Shown here in pieces: positions 25,801 through 34,932 of a DNA stretch of 64,000 bases (positions are counted from its first letter, which is position 1; each line of letters opens with the position of its first letter). The translations under genes were made by a program, and so were the position numbers. The stretch comes from Candidatus Anammoxibacter sp. (GTDB lineage: Bacteria > Planctomycetota > Brocadiia > Brocadiales > Anammoxibacteraceae), in contig JAIQZO010000024.1 of assembly GCA_021777055.1 (NCBI GenBank), positions 62,001-126,000 of the forward strand. The letters run 5' to 3'. The notes below the pieces were generated by a model. That model was not told where the DNA came from. It worked only from the letters and a program-made list of their open reading frames with translations, and searched no databases.

Positions 25801-28800
25801 TGATTGATAATTGTCCCAAATACATTGTTCAGTTTAGGTAGTAATCGAGTATTTCCAAGCTGCTTGTTGAGTTTAAACCCTATCAGGCCAAATTCATAAC
25901 TGAGTTCTAAACTACCAAAGATAGATCTGAAAATTGGGCCATAAGCATCATCAGTATTTAAAACAATTAGAATACAACCATATAACAGATACGCGTATGG
26001 GCTGCAATTTGTATTTCCATATTTTAATGAGATACAAACCATCTTTAATGCCATCACAATTGATAATTCCATTTTTGTAAAATATGCCGCCGGTGTAATG
26101 CACATCAATATTTCCATAGCCGCTTTTTTTTCAGGATCAATTAATAATGGCAAATCACATAAATCCTTTACGTTGTGCTTTTGACGATACAGTTGGACCT
26201 TAAATAACTCCTTTAGTACGGCAATCTTCCCTGGTGATGTTGATAGAGAAATATTAAACATACGCAACCCCTCAACGCCCAATTCAATAGCTTCCTTATA
26301 CATCGCGAGGTTTGTGTACAAATCTATTTTTGTGGTATAGGCCCTTGCTTTTTCTATCTTTGTTCTTGCCTCTTGTATAACAGAATCAAACAAAATTTCA
26401 GCCTGCTCAAAGTTGCCATCAAGGTATTCACATTCAGCACGCTCCATATTGAGATCAAATGTCAAATTATAGTTAACCTGCCAGCACTCTTTCTCTAATA
26501 ATTCCATGCCGGTCTTTAAATACTTTAATGCAGGACCATAAGCAGTTGCAGCTTTTGCCTTTTTCCCTGCTATCAGATTTAGCCCGGCAACTTCATACCT
26601 CTCTTCCTGGTCCGTCATAAGAGTAATTCCATGATTAATCTGGTCAACTATAGAAAATATCTTCTCTTCTAATTCTTTTGACAATTGGTGAATTTCAAAC
26701 GCCGGACCGTATCTCTTCTGCCCAGAACTATCTATTTCATCCTCAATTCCACATGCAACATTGGTAAGTTTATACATTAACCTTCCTATCTTATAGTGCA
26801 ATGCAGATCTGTTCTTGTCCGGTATAAGATTATATGTGGCCTCTTGTACACGATCATGGAGAAAGCTATACGTATTCTCTGTAAACACGATAAAACCTCT
26901 ATTAATTGCTTCGGATATAGCTCTAAAAGTATCTTCTTCCGGCTTCTCATTAACAGTAGCTAATATATCTATCTCAAATCTGCTTCCAATGCATGCAGCC
27001 AGCTTTAATACACCTTTGGTATCAGTTGAAAGACGGCTGAGTTTACGACTCATTAGATCTACAACATTATCACAGGCACGCATTTGAAGAACCTTTTCCA
27101 TGTCCCACCACCATCTTAAGCTCCTGACCGTTGCGGAATCTTGATTCATTGCTGTATTTCTATCATTGAAGTCTTCCACTCGGTGTCGCAGGAGTTTCTC
27201 TTCATATAGCACGTTTAAAAACTGTTTTATAAAGAATGGATTACCATCTGTTTTCTTACAAACCAATTCGGCCAAGGGCAGGCTATTTTCTACACTACAA
27301 TTTAACGTGTCTGCAATTAATTCATTTACACTTATCTCGTTTAAGGGATTTAATGATATGCTGTTAATAATTGCTCTGTTTTTCTCTGGTTGCAAAGCTT
27401 TATCAGCATCTATTTCTACTAATTCAGATAATGTCATCATCAAAGGGTGCGATTGATCAACTTCATTGTCTCTATAAGCCCCAATCAAAAACAGGTTTCC
27501 CATTTCACCCATCTGCATTAAAAGCTTTAGCAAATTCAAACTGGCTAAATCTATCCACTGTAGATCATCTAAAAAGATTACAAGAGGATGCTCTTTCTTA
27601 GTAAACACCTTAATAAAGCTTTCAAATACCATGTTAAATCTGTTTTGCGATTCTGCCGGACCTAAAGGATTTACAGAGGGCTGTTCACCTATTAGTAGTT
27701 CAAACTCAGGTATAACATCTATGATTACCTGCCCGTTTTGGCCTAATGCGTTTATAACATCATCTTTCCATCGGGAAATCATATCTTCACTTTCAGTCAA
27801 CAGGTGTTTTACCAATCCATGAAAGGCTTGTGTAATGGCAGAATATGGTATATCTTTCTTTAATTGTTCATATTTACCTTTAATAAAATACCCTTTTCTT
27901 TGAACTATAGGTCTGTTTATTTCATGAACAAGTGCGGATTTACCAATTCCTGAATACCCTTTAACAAGCATCATTTCTACATGCTCTTGACTTACTACCC
28001 TATCAAAAGCATTCATTAAAGACTCTATCTCATTTTGCCGTCCATAAAGTTTTTGAGAAATCTGAAATCTCTTTGGGATGTCTCGTCGACCAATGGTAAA
28101 CGACTCTACGCTATTATTCTTTTGCAATTGGTACAAACAATTCTCAAGATCGGCTTTAAGACCTTCGCCACTCTGATATCTATCTTCGCTGTTTTTAGAA
28201 ATCAAGCGCATAACAATGTGGGATAGAACTTCTGGAACCTTCATGTTTATATTGGATGGAGAGCAGGGATTACCAGCAATATGGTTATGTATAATCTCCA
28301 TTGGATCATTTGATGTAAATGGCTCCTCCCCTGTTAACATTTTATAAAACGTGATCCCCAAGGAATAAAAGTCGGTCCTGTAATCCATTTCCCTGTTCAT
28401 CCTTCCAGTCTGTTCAGGGGAAATATAGGGTAAAACTTCCGCAATAAACTCCTTGTTATAGATTTGCTCTTTTTCATTGGGCAAACAAAAGAGTGTTCTT
28501 ATATTTGCAAGTTTTGCATGATGGGTTTTATCACAGATGAGTATATTTTGTGGCCTTATAGAGGAATGGATAATGGATCTGTCATGAATGGTTATTAATG
28601 CAGTAGAGAGCTGGCTCGCTATCTTTAGAAATATTTCTGTTTTAAGTGGTTTGTTATCAAGGAATTGATGGAGTGTTATTACTTCTGTCTCTTCAAAGAC
28701 AAAACAAATTTCATCTCTGAACGCAACAATATCACAGGCTATCTCAACAAAATCAGATCCTGTTTTCCGAATAGATTCATGGACATGTTTAAGTCCTGAT

Positions 28801-28949
28801 ATTTCCACTGGAGAGAGCTGCGTACAACTAAATACCCTGAATATTAGTGGGTTTTGCCCTGAGGTTCCGTTTTGATATCCACTGTAAATTGTACAGTATT
28901 TCGTCTCATTTAGTTTTTTGGTTATTGTGTAACCAGGAATCTTGTTCAT
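22809..28949 (-). CDS. Giant hybrid sensor kinase: pseudokinase-AAA ATPase-GAF-PAS-HisKA-HATPase-REC
   Basis: The order over 2046 residues is as follows. A Ser/Thr kinase-like domain (1-275) is followed by a predicted ATPase with Walker A GYSGIGKS (331-338) and VIFLDDLQWID. A long helical TPR-like region (about 700-1380) leads to a GAF domain (about 1420-1560) and a PAS domain (AIVITDINGKIFYANPSLEH). HisKA follows with GGIAHDFNN (phospho-His near 1684), then HATPase (NLCTNAEYAM, DNGIGM, GTGMGLA) and a receiver domain (RVLFIDDEES; Asp in IIITDYSMSG near 1973). The kinase-like part lacks its catalytic residues: IFRVF replaces the VAIK lysine, HSS (128-130) replaces HRD, and ANI (148-150) replaces DFG. 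The layout is that of cyanobacterial and planctomycete multi-domain kinases. It is cytosolic, with no membrane segment. The ATG at 28949 is divergent from the aminotransferase gene. Confidence 0.92.
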   Translation of the reverse strand: MNKIPGYTITKKLNETKYCTIYSGYQNGTSGQNPLIFRVFSCTQLSPVEISGLKHVHESIRKTGSDFVEIACDIVAFRDEICFVFEETEVITLHQFLDNKPLKTEIFLKIASQLSTALITIHDRSIIHSSIRPQNILICDKTHHAKLANIRTLFCLPNEKEQIYNKEFIAEVLPYISPEQTGRMNREMDYRTDFYSLGITFYKMLTGEEPFTSNDPMEIIHNHIAGNPCSPSNINMKVPEVLSHIVMRLISKNSEDRYQSGEGLKADLENCLYQLQKNNSVESFTIGRRDIPKRFQISQKLYGRQNEIESLMNAFDRVVSQEHVEMMLVKGYSGIGKSALVHEINRPIVQRKGYFIKGKYEQLKKDIPYSAITQAFHGLVKHLLTESEDMISRWKDDVINALGQNGQVIIDVIPEFELLIGEQPSVNPLGPAESQNRFNMVFESFIKVFTKKEHPLVIFLDDLQWIDLASLNLLKLLMQMGEMGNLFLIGAYRDNEVDQSHPLMMTLSELVEIDADKALQPEKNRAIINSISLNPLNEISVNELIADTLNCSVENSLPLAELVCKKTDGNPFFIKQFLNVLYEEKLLRHRVEDFNDRNTAMNQDSATVRSLRWWWDMEKVLQMRACDNVVDLMSRKLSRLSTDTKGVLKLAACIGSRFEIDILATVNEKPEEDTFRAISEAINRGFIVFTENTYSFLHDRVQEATYNLIPDKNRSALHYKIGRLMYKLTNVACGIEDEIDSSGQKRYGPAFEIHQLSKELEEKIFSIVDQINHGITLMTDQEERYEVAGLNLIAGKKAKAATAYGPALKYLKTGMELLEKECWQVNYNLTFDLNMERAECEYLDGNFEQAEILFDSVIQEARTKIEKARAYTTKIDLYTNLAMYKEAIELGVEGLRMFNISLSTSPGKIAVLKELFKVQLYRQKHNVKDLCDLPLLIDPEKKAAMEILMCITPAAYFTKMELSIVMALKMVCISLKYGNTNCSPYAYLLYGCILIVLNTDDAYGPIFRSIFGSLELSYEFGLIGFKLNKQLGNTRLLPKLNNVFGTIINHWSKHAKINIEYLKKGFKYGIENGDLIFPGYCIYNIFTCMIIKGDSIDSIYETTERYSNFVKKLDYPEITSMHTLAQRFVLNLKGLTDNYLGLSDSDFNENEFIDQLKSNKLNACLNMFYGTKLMLSYLFGNYSYAMDMAKEYRKFQKYNVGMIQDFLYCLFYPLTLVTACENTTARKKRIYLRELKKNCEKLKRLSNTCPENFLHKYLLVSAEIARITGKDSNAMELYDQAIESAHENEYTQNEAIANELAGSFYLARGMNRIAKVYMKEAYDCFYKWGATRKLLDLEEKYPQLDLLPEPVKSKEYTGIASQGADPLASLDMGSILKASQTLSETIDLEKLLHKLMDIVIENAGASKGYVILEHKGGLYVEAESSLNGVIDVDKTVSVETRDDVAHSVINYVKRTKQHIVLNDTADNNTFMTDPYIIKNCPKSTLCMPIVKQTRLVGILYLENSITSNAFTTERIETLRLLSSQVAISLENAVYYRNLQELNKELKQLVTAMESIEEAIVITDINGKIFYANPSLEHITGYKPEDVAGENMSIFNSDNQEQTAYHDMWDRVAGGDVWSGQIVSRKKDGTLYTERITVSPVYDTQGRIVNFVAVKNDITGEIKLEARLRNKQKLEAIGTLAGGIAHDFNNLLMAIIGYTELTRDQLAEESEERDNLDQALKASYNAANMIQRILTFSRQGEQDQMQFNITPIVKDTLRLVRMSMPTTIALEQNIHQGIGEILADPTQIQQVLINLCTNAEYAMRGREGKLKVELGMENVERDFAEREGLQTLNCVKLTVTDNGIGMPPEVAERIFDPFFTTKKIGDGTGMGLAIAHGIIKNHGGAITVSSDQGNGTEFSIFFPVVNCESELVHEKIKLPEQRGDERVLFIDDEESIVNIVKLMLESLGYKVVTETESTRALERFRQHPDRFDIIITDYSMSGLTGIELAKEMLKIKPGTPIILCTGSHKDIIPEKARDIGISAYITKPCNSIKLGNTIRKVLGKRLI

Positions 28950-29066
28950 TTAAAACGCAGTTTATCACATATGGAGAAGGAGTGCAAATCTCATGTTTTC
29001 CAACACCATAAAACGTTCAATAAGCATATATGGAGAATGCCGCGAGGCTGTAGTGGAACTAAATTT

Positions 29067-29116
29067 CATAAACAAACTCTTACCTAAACAAATGTTTAGG
29101 TACGAGTTTGTTTATG
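29067..29116. promoter_or_regulatory. Hairpin with 24-bp stem in a divergent promoter region
   Basis: Bases 29067-29090 (starting cataaacaaactc) pair with 29093-29116 with one mismatch and a 2-base loop. It lies between the divergent kinase (start 28949) and aminotransferase (start 29232) genes, so it is not a normal terminator. It could be a long operator, a cruciform, or a small mobile repeat. Confidence 0.5.
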
Positions 29117-29231
29117 ATTAATATTTCCATAGTTTTTCCAAAATTGCCGTTTATAAGAAAACATCTATAATAAATTTGTTATAATAACGTGTACTATTAG
29201 TATAATTAAAATACATGGAAAGGATTGATTA

Positions 29232-30395
29232 ATGAAAGAGTTTAAAGCTGAACGAATAGAAGGTCTCATGCCTTCAGGAATAAGGATGATTACAAGGATG
29301 TGCGACGAAGCAGGCGGCATTAATTTGGGGCAAGGTGTATGCGATGAACCCACACCAAAAGAGATTAAAGATTCTGCAATCCAGGCAATTCGTTCAGACA
29401 AAAACGTGTACAGCAAATATGAAGGTATCGATGAGCTAAGAGAGAAAATTGCAGTAAAGATGAAGGATTATAATAAAATAAAGTGTAACCCAGATACGGA
29501 CATTACCGTTAATGTAGGATCAACCGGCGGTTATGTGGCAGCATGCTTTTCATTTATAAATCCAGGTGACGAGGTAATTATGTTTGAACCTTTTTACGGT
29601 TACCATCTGAATATACTCCATTTATGTAAGGCTAAAATTAAATACGCCAGGCTCTCTGCCCCTGGTTGGTACTTTGACTTTGACGAATTTAAGAAACTGA
29701 TCACCAACAAAACCAAGGCAATAATACTGAACACGCCTACAAACCCAACCGGCAAGGTGTTCTCAAGGGAAGAACTTACATTTATTGCAGACATTTGCCA
29801 AAAAGATGGAATACTGGTTATTTCAGATGAAATGTATGAGTACATATTATATGATAAAAATGAACACATAAGCATCGGATCTCTGCCCGGAATGGATGAT
29901 TTTACGATCACAATCTCTGGATTCTCAAAGTCGTATAATGTAACCGGTTGGCGTCTGGGATATACGGTTGCCAAGAAGAAGTTCACAGAAAAGATAGGAA
30001 TACTAAGCGACCTTTTCTACATTTGTGCCGCTACTCCGCTACAGCACGCAATGATCGCATCTTTCAATCTTCCTGACTCTTATTACAGTGAACTGAGGGC
30101 TTCATACACAAAGAAACTTGACCTTATCTTTCCAGCATTACAAAATGCAGGGTTTAAGGTACATCGTCCGCAGGGAGCATACTATCTGCTTGCAGATGTT
30201 AGCTCCATGGGCCTTAATGGTAAAACCGATGCATCAAAGAAACTTCTAGATCTAACCGGTATTGGCGCGGTTCCAGGCGAGTCATTTTACGAAAATCCGG
30301 AAGATGGCAAGAACCAGTTAAGGTTCTGTTTTTCAAAGGAGTATGATGTTGTGGAAGAAGCATGCAGAAATTTGCAGAAATTGAAGATTCATTAA
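29232..30395 (+). CDS. PLP-dependent class I/II aminotransferase
   Basis: This is a 387-residue fold-type I aminotransferase. The PLP lysine is K233 in SGFSKSYNVTGWRLGY. NVGSTGGYVAACFSFINPGDEV, LNTPTNPTGKVFS, SDEMYEYI and the substrate-carboxylate Arg in NQLRFCFSK follow the subgroup I pattern (aspartate, kynurenine and methionine aminotransferases). The substrate cannot be fixed from sequence. ggaaagg lies 9 to 15 bases before the ATG. An aldehyde dehydrogenase gene follows after 30 bp on the same strand, so the two are likely one operon. Confidence 0.9.
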   Translation: MKEFKAERIEGLMPSGIRMITRMCDEAGGINLGQGVCDEPTPKEIKDSAIQAIRSDKNVYSKYEGIDELREKIAVKMKDYNKIKCNPDTDITVNVGSTGGYVAACFSFINPGDEVIMFEPFYGYHLNILHLCKAKIKYARLSAPGWYFDFDEFKKLITNKTKAIILNTPTNPTGKVFSREELTFIADICQKDGILVISDEMYEYILYDKNEHISIGSLPGMDDFTITISGFSKSYNVTGWRLGYTVAKKKFTEKIGILSDLFYICAATPLQHAMIASFNLPDSYYSELRASYTKKLDLIFPALQNAGFKVHRPQGAYYLLADVSSMGLNGKTDASKKLLDLTGIGAVPGESFYENPEDGKNQLRFCFSKEYDVVEEACRNLQKLKIH

Positions 30396-30425
30396 CATTC
30401 AGAATACTATATAAAAGGAGGCCAA

Positions 30426-31922
30426 ATGATTTACGATAAGCCAAAACTAAAATCTCAGTACGAAAACTTTATTGATGGAAAGTGGGTTGCTCCGGTTGAC
30501 GGTGAGTATTTTGAAGATACTACACCAATTAACAATGAAGTAATTACAAGGGTGCCACGTTCAAATCTCAAAGACATCGACCTCGCCGTTAGTGCTGCAG
30601 AAAAAGCTGCGCAAAAATGGGAAAAGACCGCAGCGGCTGAACGCAGTAATTTACTTCTAAAGATAGCAGACCGGATCGAGCAGAACTTGGAAAGACTGGC
30701 ACTTGTAGAAACATTGGAAAACGGCAAGAGTGTTCGGGAAACAATGGCGGCAGATATCCCTCTAGCGGTGGACCACTTCCGTTACTTTGCAAGCGTTATA
30801 AGGGCAGAATCAGGAGAGATTGCAGATATTGACCAGGATACTGTTTCCATGGAGATACACGAACCCCTGGGCGTTATCGGGCAGATAATACCGTGGAACT
30901 TTCCCATACTAATGGCGTGCTGGAAGCTATCACCCGCATTGGCTGCAGGTAACTGCGTCGTCCTTAAACCGGCAGAACAAACCCCGGCTTCAATCCTCGT
31001 TTTAATGGAACTGATCGAAGATCTTATTCCGCCTGGCGTGATAAATGTAGTAAACGGTTTTGGCATCGAAGCGGGCAAGCCGTTGGCACAGTCACCCCGT
31101 GTTAAAAAGGTCGCATTTACAGGTGAAACAACCACCGGTCGCCTCATAATGCAATATGCATCGGAGAATATAATACCCGTTACCCTGGAACTGGGCGGCA
31201 AATCACCAAACATATTCTTTGAAAGTATTGCCAGAGAAGATGACGCGTTTCTTGATAAAGCAGTTGAAGGATGCGTGATGTTCGCGCTGAACCAGGGTGA
31301 GGTTTGCACATGTCCCTCTAGAGCATTGATCCAGGAATCCATTTATGATAAATTTATTGAACGGGTTGTGGAAAGAGTTAAAAAAATCAAGATAGGAAAT
31401 CCTTTTGACAGCGAAACCATGATGGGCGCCCAAGCGTCCAACGATCAATATGAAAAGATACGCAGTTACCTTGACCTTGGTAAGGATGAGGGAGCAGAGG
31501 TGCTGACAGGAGGAAATATTTATAAACTGGAAGAATTCCCCCATGGTTTTTACATAGAACCCACAGTCTTCAAAGGACATAACAAGATGCGCATATTCCA
31601 GGAAGAGATTTTCGGGCCCGTTCTAAGTGTTACAACATTTAAGGATGAAGCGGATGCTATGGAGATCGCCAATGACACAATATACGGACTGGGTGCTGGT
31701 GTATGGTCAAGGGATATCCATCAGATACAGACCTTTACCCGTGGAATTCAGGCCGGACGCGTATGGGCAAACTGCTACCATCTCTATCCCGCCCATGCAT
31801 CATTTGGAGGGTTTAAGAAATCTGGTATAGGAAGGGAGACTCACAAGATGATGCTGAACCATTACAGGCATACAAAGAACGTCATAATGTCATTCAATAA
31901 AAATGCAATGGGGTTCTTTTGA
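30426..31922 (+). CDS. NAD-dependent aldehyde dehydrogenase (AldB/ExaC type)
   Basis: The 498-residue protein matches acetaldehyde dehydrogenase II/ExaC-type enzymes. The N-terminus reads [20 protein letters not shown], then [12 protein letters not shown], the NAD-site [21 protein letters not shown] with the general-base glutamate, and the nucleophile C294 in [11 protein letters not shown]. It oxidises short aldehydes to acids in the cytosol. aaaggagg lies 6 bases before the ATG. Downstream lies a DUF779 gene, a frequent companion of this ALDH subfamily, which supports the assignment. Confidence 0.93.
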   Translation: MIYDKPKLKSQYENFIDGKWVAPVDGEYFEDTTPINNEVITRVPRSNLKDIDLAVSAAEKAAQKWEKTAAAERSNLLLKIADRIEQNLERLALVETLENGKSVRETMAADIPLAVDHFRYFASVIRAESGEIADIDQDTVSMEIHEPLGVIGQIIPWNFPILMACWKLSPALAAGNCVVLKPAEQTPASILVLMELIEDLIPPGVINVVNGFGIEAGKPLAQSPRVKKVAFTGETTTGRLIMQYASENIIPVTLELGGKSPNIFFESIAREDDAFLDKAVEGCVMFALNQGEVCTCPSRALIQESIYDKFIERVVERVKKIKIGNPFDSETMMGAQASNDQYEKIRSYLDLGKDEGAEVLTGGNIYKLEEFPHGFYIEPTVFKGHNKMRIFQEEIFGPVLSVTTFKDEADAMEIANDTIYGLGAGVWSRDIHQIQTFTRGIQAGRVWANCYHLYPAHASFGGFKKSGIGRETHKMMLNHYRHTKNVIMSFNKNAMGFF

Positions 31923-31926
31923 TTAA

Positions 31927-31968
31927 GTGAAAAACTAAAAGTGAAAAACTAAAAGTGAAAAACTAAAA
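31927..31968 (+). repeat. Perfect tandem repeat, 14 bp x 3
   Basis: gtgaaaaactaaaa is repeated exactly three times (31927-31940, 31941-31954, 31955-31968). Each 14-mer is two 7-bp halves (gtgaaaa, actaaaa), so it belongs with the period-7 arrays of this window. Confidence 0.85.
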
Positions 31969-32011
31969 GTGCAGAGTGATGAGTTAAAATGTGCCATGTA
32001 TGTAACCTGCT

Positions 32012-32088
32012 GGAGCTGTCGACAAGACTGCTCCAGCAATGCACTGTGCACATATAATTTAAAATTTAAAATCCATAATTCAAAATTT
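32012..32088. repeat. Palindromic repeat plus heptamer array
   Basis: tgctggagctgtc...gactgctccagca (32012-32039) is an imperfect palindrome of a family seen again at 35742 and 40568. It is followed at 32054-32088 by five 7-bp units of the type aaaattt/ataattc, as at 19387-19574. Confidence 0.55.
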
Positions 32089-32093
32089 CCGTT

Positions 32094-32474
32094 ATGTTTG
32101 GAAAAAACACTATTTACAAAAGAGTTGATATCACTGACCAGGCTAGGGAAATCATTGATAAATTACGCTTGAAGCACGGAGAGCTGTTATTCCACCAGAG
32201 CGGCGGATGTTGCGACGGCTCGTCGCCCATGTGTTTTGCAATTGGCGATTTCCGGATTGGTAATTCTGACGTGCTATTAGGTGAAATCCATGACTGTAAA
32301 TTTTATATGTCAAGAGACCAGTTTGAACTCTGGAAAGATACCCACCTGACTATTGACATTACTAAAGGCAGGGGTGCAAGTTTTTCACTGGAGATCCCTT
32401 TAGGGATACGCTTTATCACCAAATCCCGTCTTTTTACGGAAGAAGAGTCTAAAAACCTTACACCTGTGGAATAA
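32094..32474 (+). CDS. DUF779 family protein
   Basis: The 126-residue protein has LLFHQSGGCCDGSSPMCF, IGNSDVLLGEI, FYMSRDQFELWK and ITKGRGASFSLEIPLGIRF, the characteristic order of DUF779. Family genes are very often next to AldB/ExaC-type aldehyde dehydrogenases, as here (172 bp apart, same strand). Its role is not established; the adjacent cysteines (GGCC) suggest metal or thiol chemistry. It ends 4 bp before the helicase gene, so it may also be transcribed with that. Confidence 0.88.
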   Translation: MFGKNTIYKRVDITDQAREIIDKLRLKHGELLFHQSGGCCDGSSPMCFAIGDFRIGNSDVLLGEIHDCKFYMSRDQFELWKDTHLTIDITKGRGASFSLEIPLGIRFITKSRLFTEEESKNLTPVE

Positions 32475-32478
32475 ACAT

Positions 32479-34932
32479 ATGTCAAATATCGATAAAGTCA
32501 GCAGATTTCTGGAGTTTAATTTCCCGGATAACATTTTATCAAATAAAACACTGGAACCGGTTAATGGTGAATTTCTACCATTTCCTGCATCAATAAACGA
32601 GGTGTTGCGTAACACGCTGACAGATAATGGAATAAAATCCCTCTATTCACATCAAAATGAAGCCTTTGAATCCATTAACAATGAACAGGATACGGTCCTG
32701 GTTTCTCAGACCGCAAGCGGAAAGACGTTATCGTTCTTTTTACCCATATTGAATAAGTATATCAACTCAAAACCTCCTTTCAGCGTATTGTTGTTATACC
32801 CCACCAAGGCCCTTTCACGGGACCAGGAAGGTGCATTGGGAAAACTTATGCAGACAGTTACCAGGAGTGGGAAGATTGGCACATTTGATGGTGATACACC
32901 TGTTAATGAACGAACAAATATAAGTCGAACCGCAGACTTTGTTATTACGAATCCGGACATGTTACACTCTGGCGTCTTACCAAACCATAACAGAAAGTGG
33001 AAATCATTCTTATCAAGATTAAAGTATATAGTTATTGATGAAGTGCACACATACAGAGGCGCATTCGGTTCCCATGTCTCAAACGTCTTCAGAAGGCTTT
33101 TGCGGGTTTGCGAGATCCACGGCAGCTCACCTTCGTTTGTCTGCTCATCTGCAACCATAGGGAATCCAGGTGAACACGTAAACACCTTGTTTGATAGAGA
33201 ATTCCATGTCATAGATCGGGACGGAGCCCCGAGACCGGAACGCAATCTCTATTTTGTTAACCCCAGTATTGTTAGCGGTGCGGCAGGAGGACAATTCAGG
33301 AAGGGCACCGGTTCCATCTCTATCCCCATTATTCGCTACGCGGCAAAGAACAACGTAAGGACAATATGTTTCTGCCGTGCGCGTCAGCAAGTGGAAAGGC
33401 TTTACAGGGCAGTCATAGACGGCCATCCTGAATTCAGGGAAAAGGTCAAACCATATCGGGGAGGACTACTTCCAAACGAACGGCGTAAACTGGAGCAGGA
33501 CCTCTTTAACGGAAAGATAAACACCATAATATCCACAAATGCATTGGAGCTGGGCATCGATATCGGAGATCTGGATCTCTGTTTGTTGTCCGGACATCCG
33601 GGATCCATTGCAAGTTTCTGGCAGCAGATCGGCCGTGTGGGCAGAAAGAGCAGCAAGGCATTGATTGTATTTATCGCCAAAGATGCACCAGTTGACCAAT
33701 ACATGGTAAATCATCCCGGATTTATAACAAACGCACCGGTGGAACAGGCATGGCTCAGCGCAAACAATCCGTATATCATTATGCAGCACCTTCCTTGTGC
33801 GGCCTACGAACATCCACTGCGAACTGAAGAGCGATATTACAAAGGTGATGTTTACAACCAGGCAGTTGAAGTGCTTAAGGAGAACAGGATTGTCACCCCC
33901 TATCGGGATTATTACAGGTATGCTGACAGCAATTACCCGGCCAAAGGTGTTAACCTTAGAGGAATGACCGACTACAACATTGAGATCTACTGCAATACAG
34001 AAGTGATCGGCGAACTTGACCCCATTGGAGCGCGGGGAACACTTTACAAGGACGCTATTTATCAACATCTTGGTAGACGATACATGTCCCTTGATCTTGA
34101 CTTGGACAAAAAGCTTTGCAAGGTTGATCCAGTAAACGTTGACTATTATACGGAAGCGGTATGGGAAAGCCGTGTGGTAATGAACGATATTGAAGAGGAG
34201 AAGGATATCAACGGTAGCAAATTAACCTTTGGCTACATTAATGTAAACAAACAGCCAAAATTATTTAAAAAAATCCGCGAAAGGAGTTTCGAGAATATCG
34301 GATACGGTCCCATAACCCTCGCTCCCTTTGAATATGATACAACCGGATTTTCCATGCTCCCAGACAAAAGCTGGATAGCTGCAATGGAAAAGATAGACAA
34401 GAGATATATTAGTGCAGCACTATACGGCCTGAGCTATATCCTGAAGAAGACAGCTCCTAGCCTCTGCATGGGTGATATAAAAGATATAGACACAGATGTA
34501 TCCCTGATTGAATCTGAAAAATCTTCATGGAAAAGTTCACTCTATCTCTTTGATACCCACGAAGGCGGCGTGGGATATGCAGAAAAAATCTTTGAAAACA
34601 TTATAGACGCACTAAAGCTTTGCCAAATCATAATCAAAGAGTGCCAATGTAAATTCGGATGCCCATCCTGTGTCACCCCCCTGCCACCTGGAATAGATAA
34701 CGAAAAGCTGGAGCAGCTCCTTATTGAAACCGACGCTTCGGTTGTGTGCACACAAAACCTTATTACCATGCTGCTTGAAGGCCGTATAGACGTTCCGGTA
34801 ATCAGAGAGGAAGCCTCTGGCATAAGACAAACGTCAAAACTCTCGGATGATGATCCTGAAGCAAAAAAATTAAATACAAGATTAAAGTACGCGGCAAAGG
34901 TTATGCAAAAGAAGAGGGAAAGGACACATTGA
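32479..34932 (+). CDS. mrfA: DEAD/DEAH helicase with DUF1998 zinc domain (MrfA/YprA-like)
   Basis: At 817 residues it shows helicase motifs VSQTASGKTLSF (about 75-86), YPTKALSRDQ, VIDEVHTYRG (DEVH 186-189), CSSATIGNP, STNALELGIDIGDLD and QQIGRVGRKS (about 380-390). The C-terminal DUF1998-type segment holds four clustered cysteines in CQCKFGCPSC (about 722-731) after THEGGVGYAE. This is the MrfA/YprA architecture. In Bacillus subtilis, MrfA works with the exonuclease MrfB to repair mitomycin C lesions. The next gene here is an MrfB-like exonuclease overlapping by 4 bp, which supports the call. The ATG at 32479 lies 4 bp after the DUF779 stop. Confidence 0.9.
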   Translation: MSNIDKVSRFLEFNFPDNILSNKTLEPVNGEFLPFPASINEVLRNTLTDNGIKSLYSHQNEAFESINNEQDTVLVSQTASGKTLSFFLPILNKYINSKPPFSVLLLYPTKALSRDQEGALGKLMQTVTRSGKIGTFDGDTPVNERTNISRTADFVITNPDMLHSGVLPNHNRKWKSFLSRLKYIVIDEVHTYRGAFGSHVSNVFRRLLRVCEIHGSSPSFVCSSATIGNPGEHVNTLFDREFHVIDRDGAPRPERNLYFVNPSIVSGAAGGQFRKGTGSISIPIIRYAAKNNVRTICFCRARQQVERLYRAVIDGHPEFREKVKPYRGGLLPNERRKLEQDLFNGKINTIISTNALELGIDIGDLDLCLLSGHPGSIASFWQQIGRVGRKSSKALIVFIAKDAPVDQYMVNHPGFITNAPVEQAWLSANNPYIIMQHLPCAAYEHPLRTEERYYKGDVYNQAVEVLKENRIVTPYRDYYRYADSNYPAKGVNLRGMTDYNIEIYCNTEVIGELDPIGARGTLYKDAIYQHLGRRYMSLDLDLDKKLCKVDPVNVDYYTEAVWESRVVMNDIEEEKDINGSKLTFGYINVNKQPKLFKKIRERSFENIGYGPITLAPFEYDTTGFSMLPDKSWIAAMEKIDKRYISAALYGLSYILKKTAPSLCMGDIKDIDTDVSLIESEKSSWKSSLYLFDTHEGGVGYAEKIFENIIDALKLCQIIIKECQCKFGCPSCVTPLPPGIDNEKLEQLLIETDASVVCTQNLITMLLEGRIDVPVIREEASGIRQTSKLSDDDPEAKKLNTRLKYAAKVMQKKRERTH

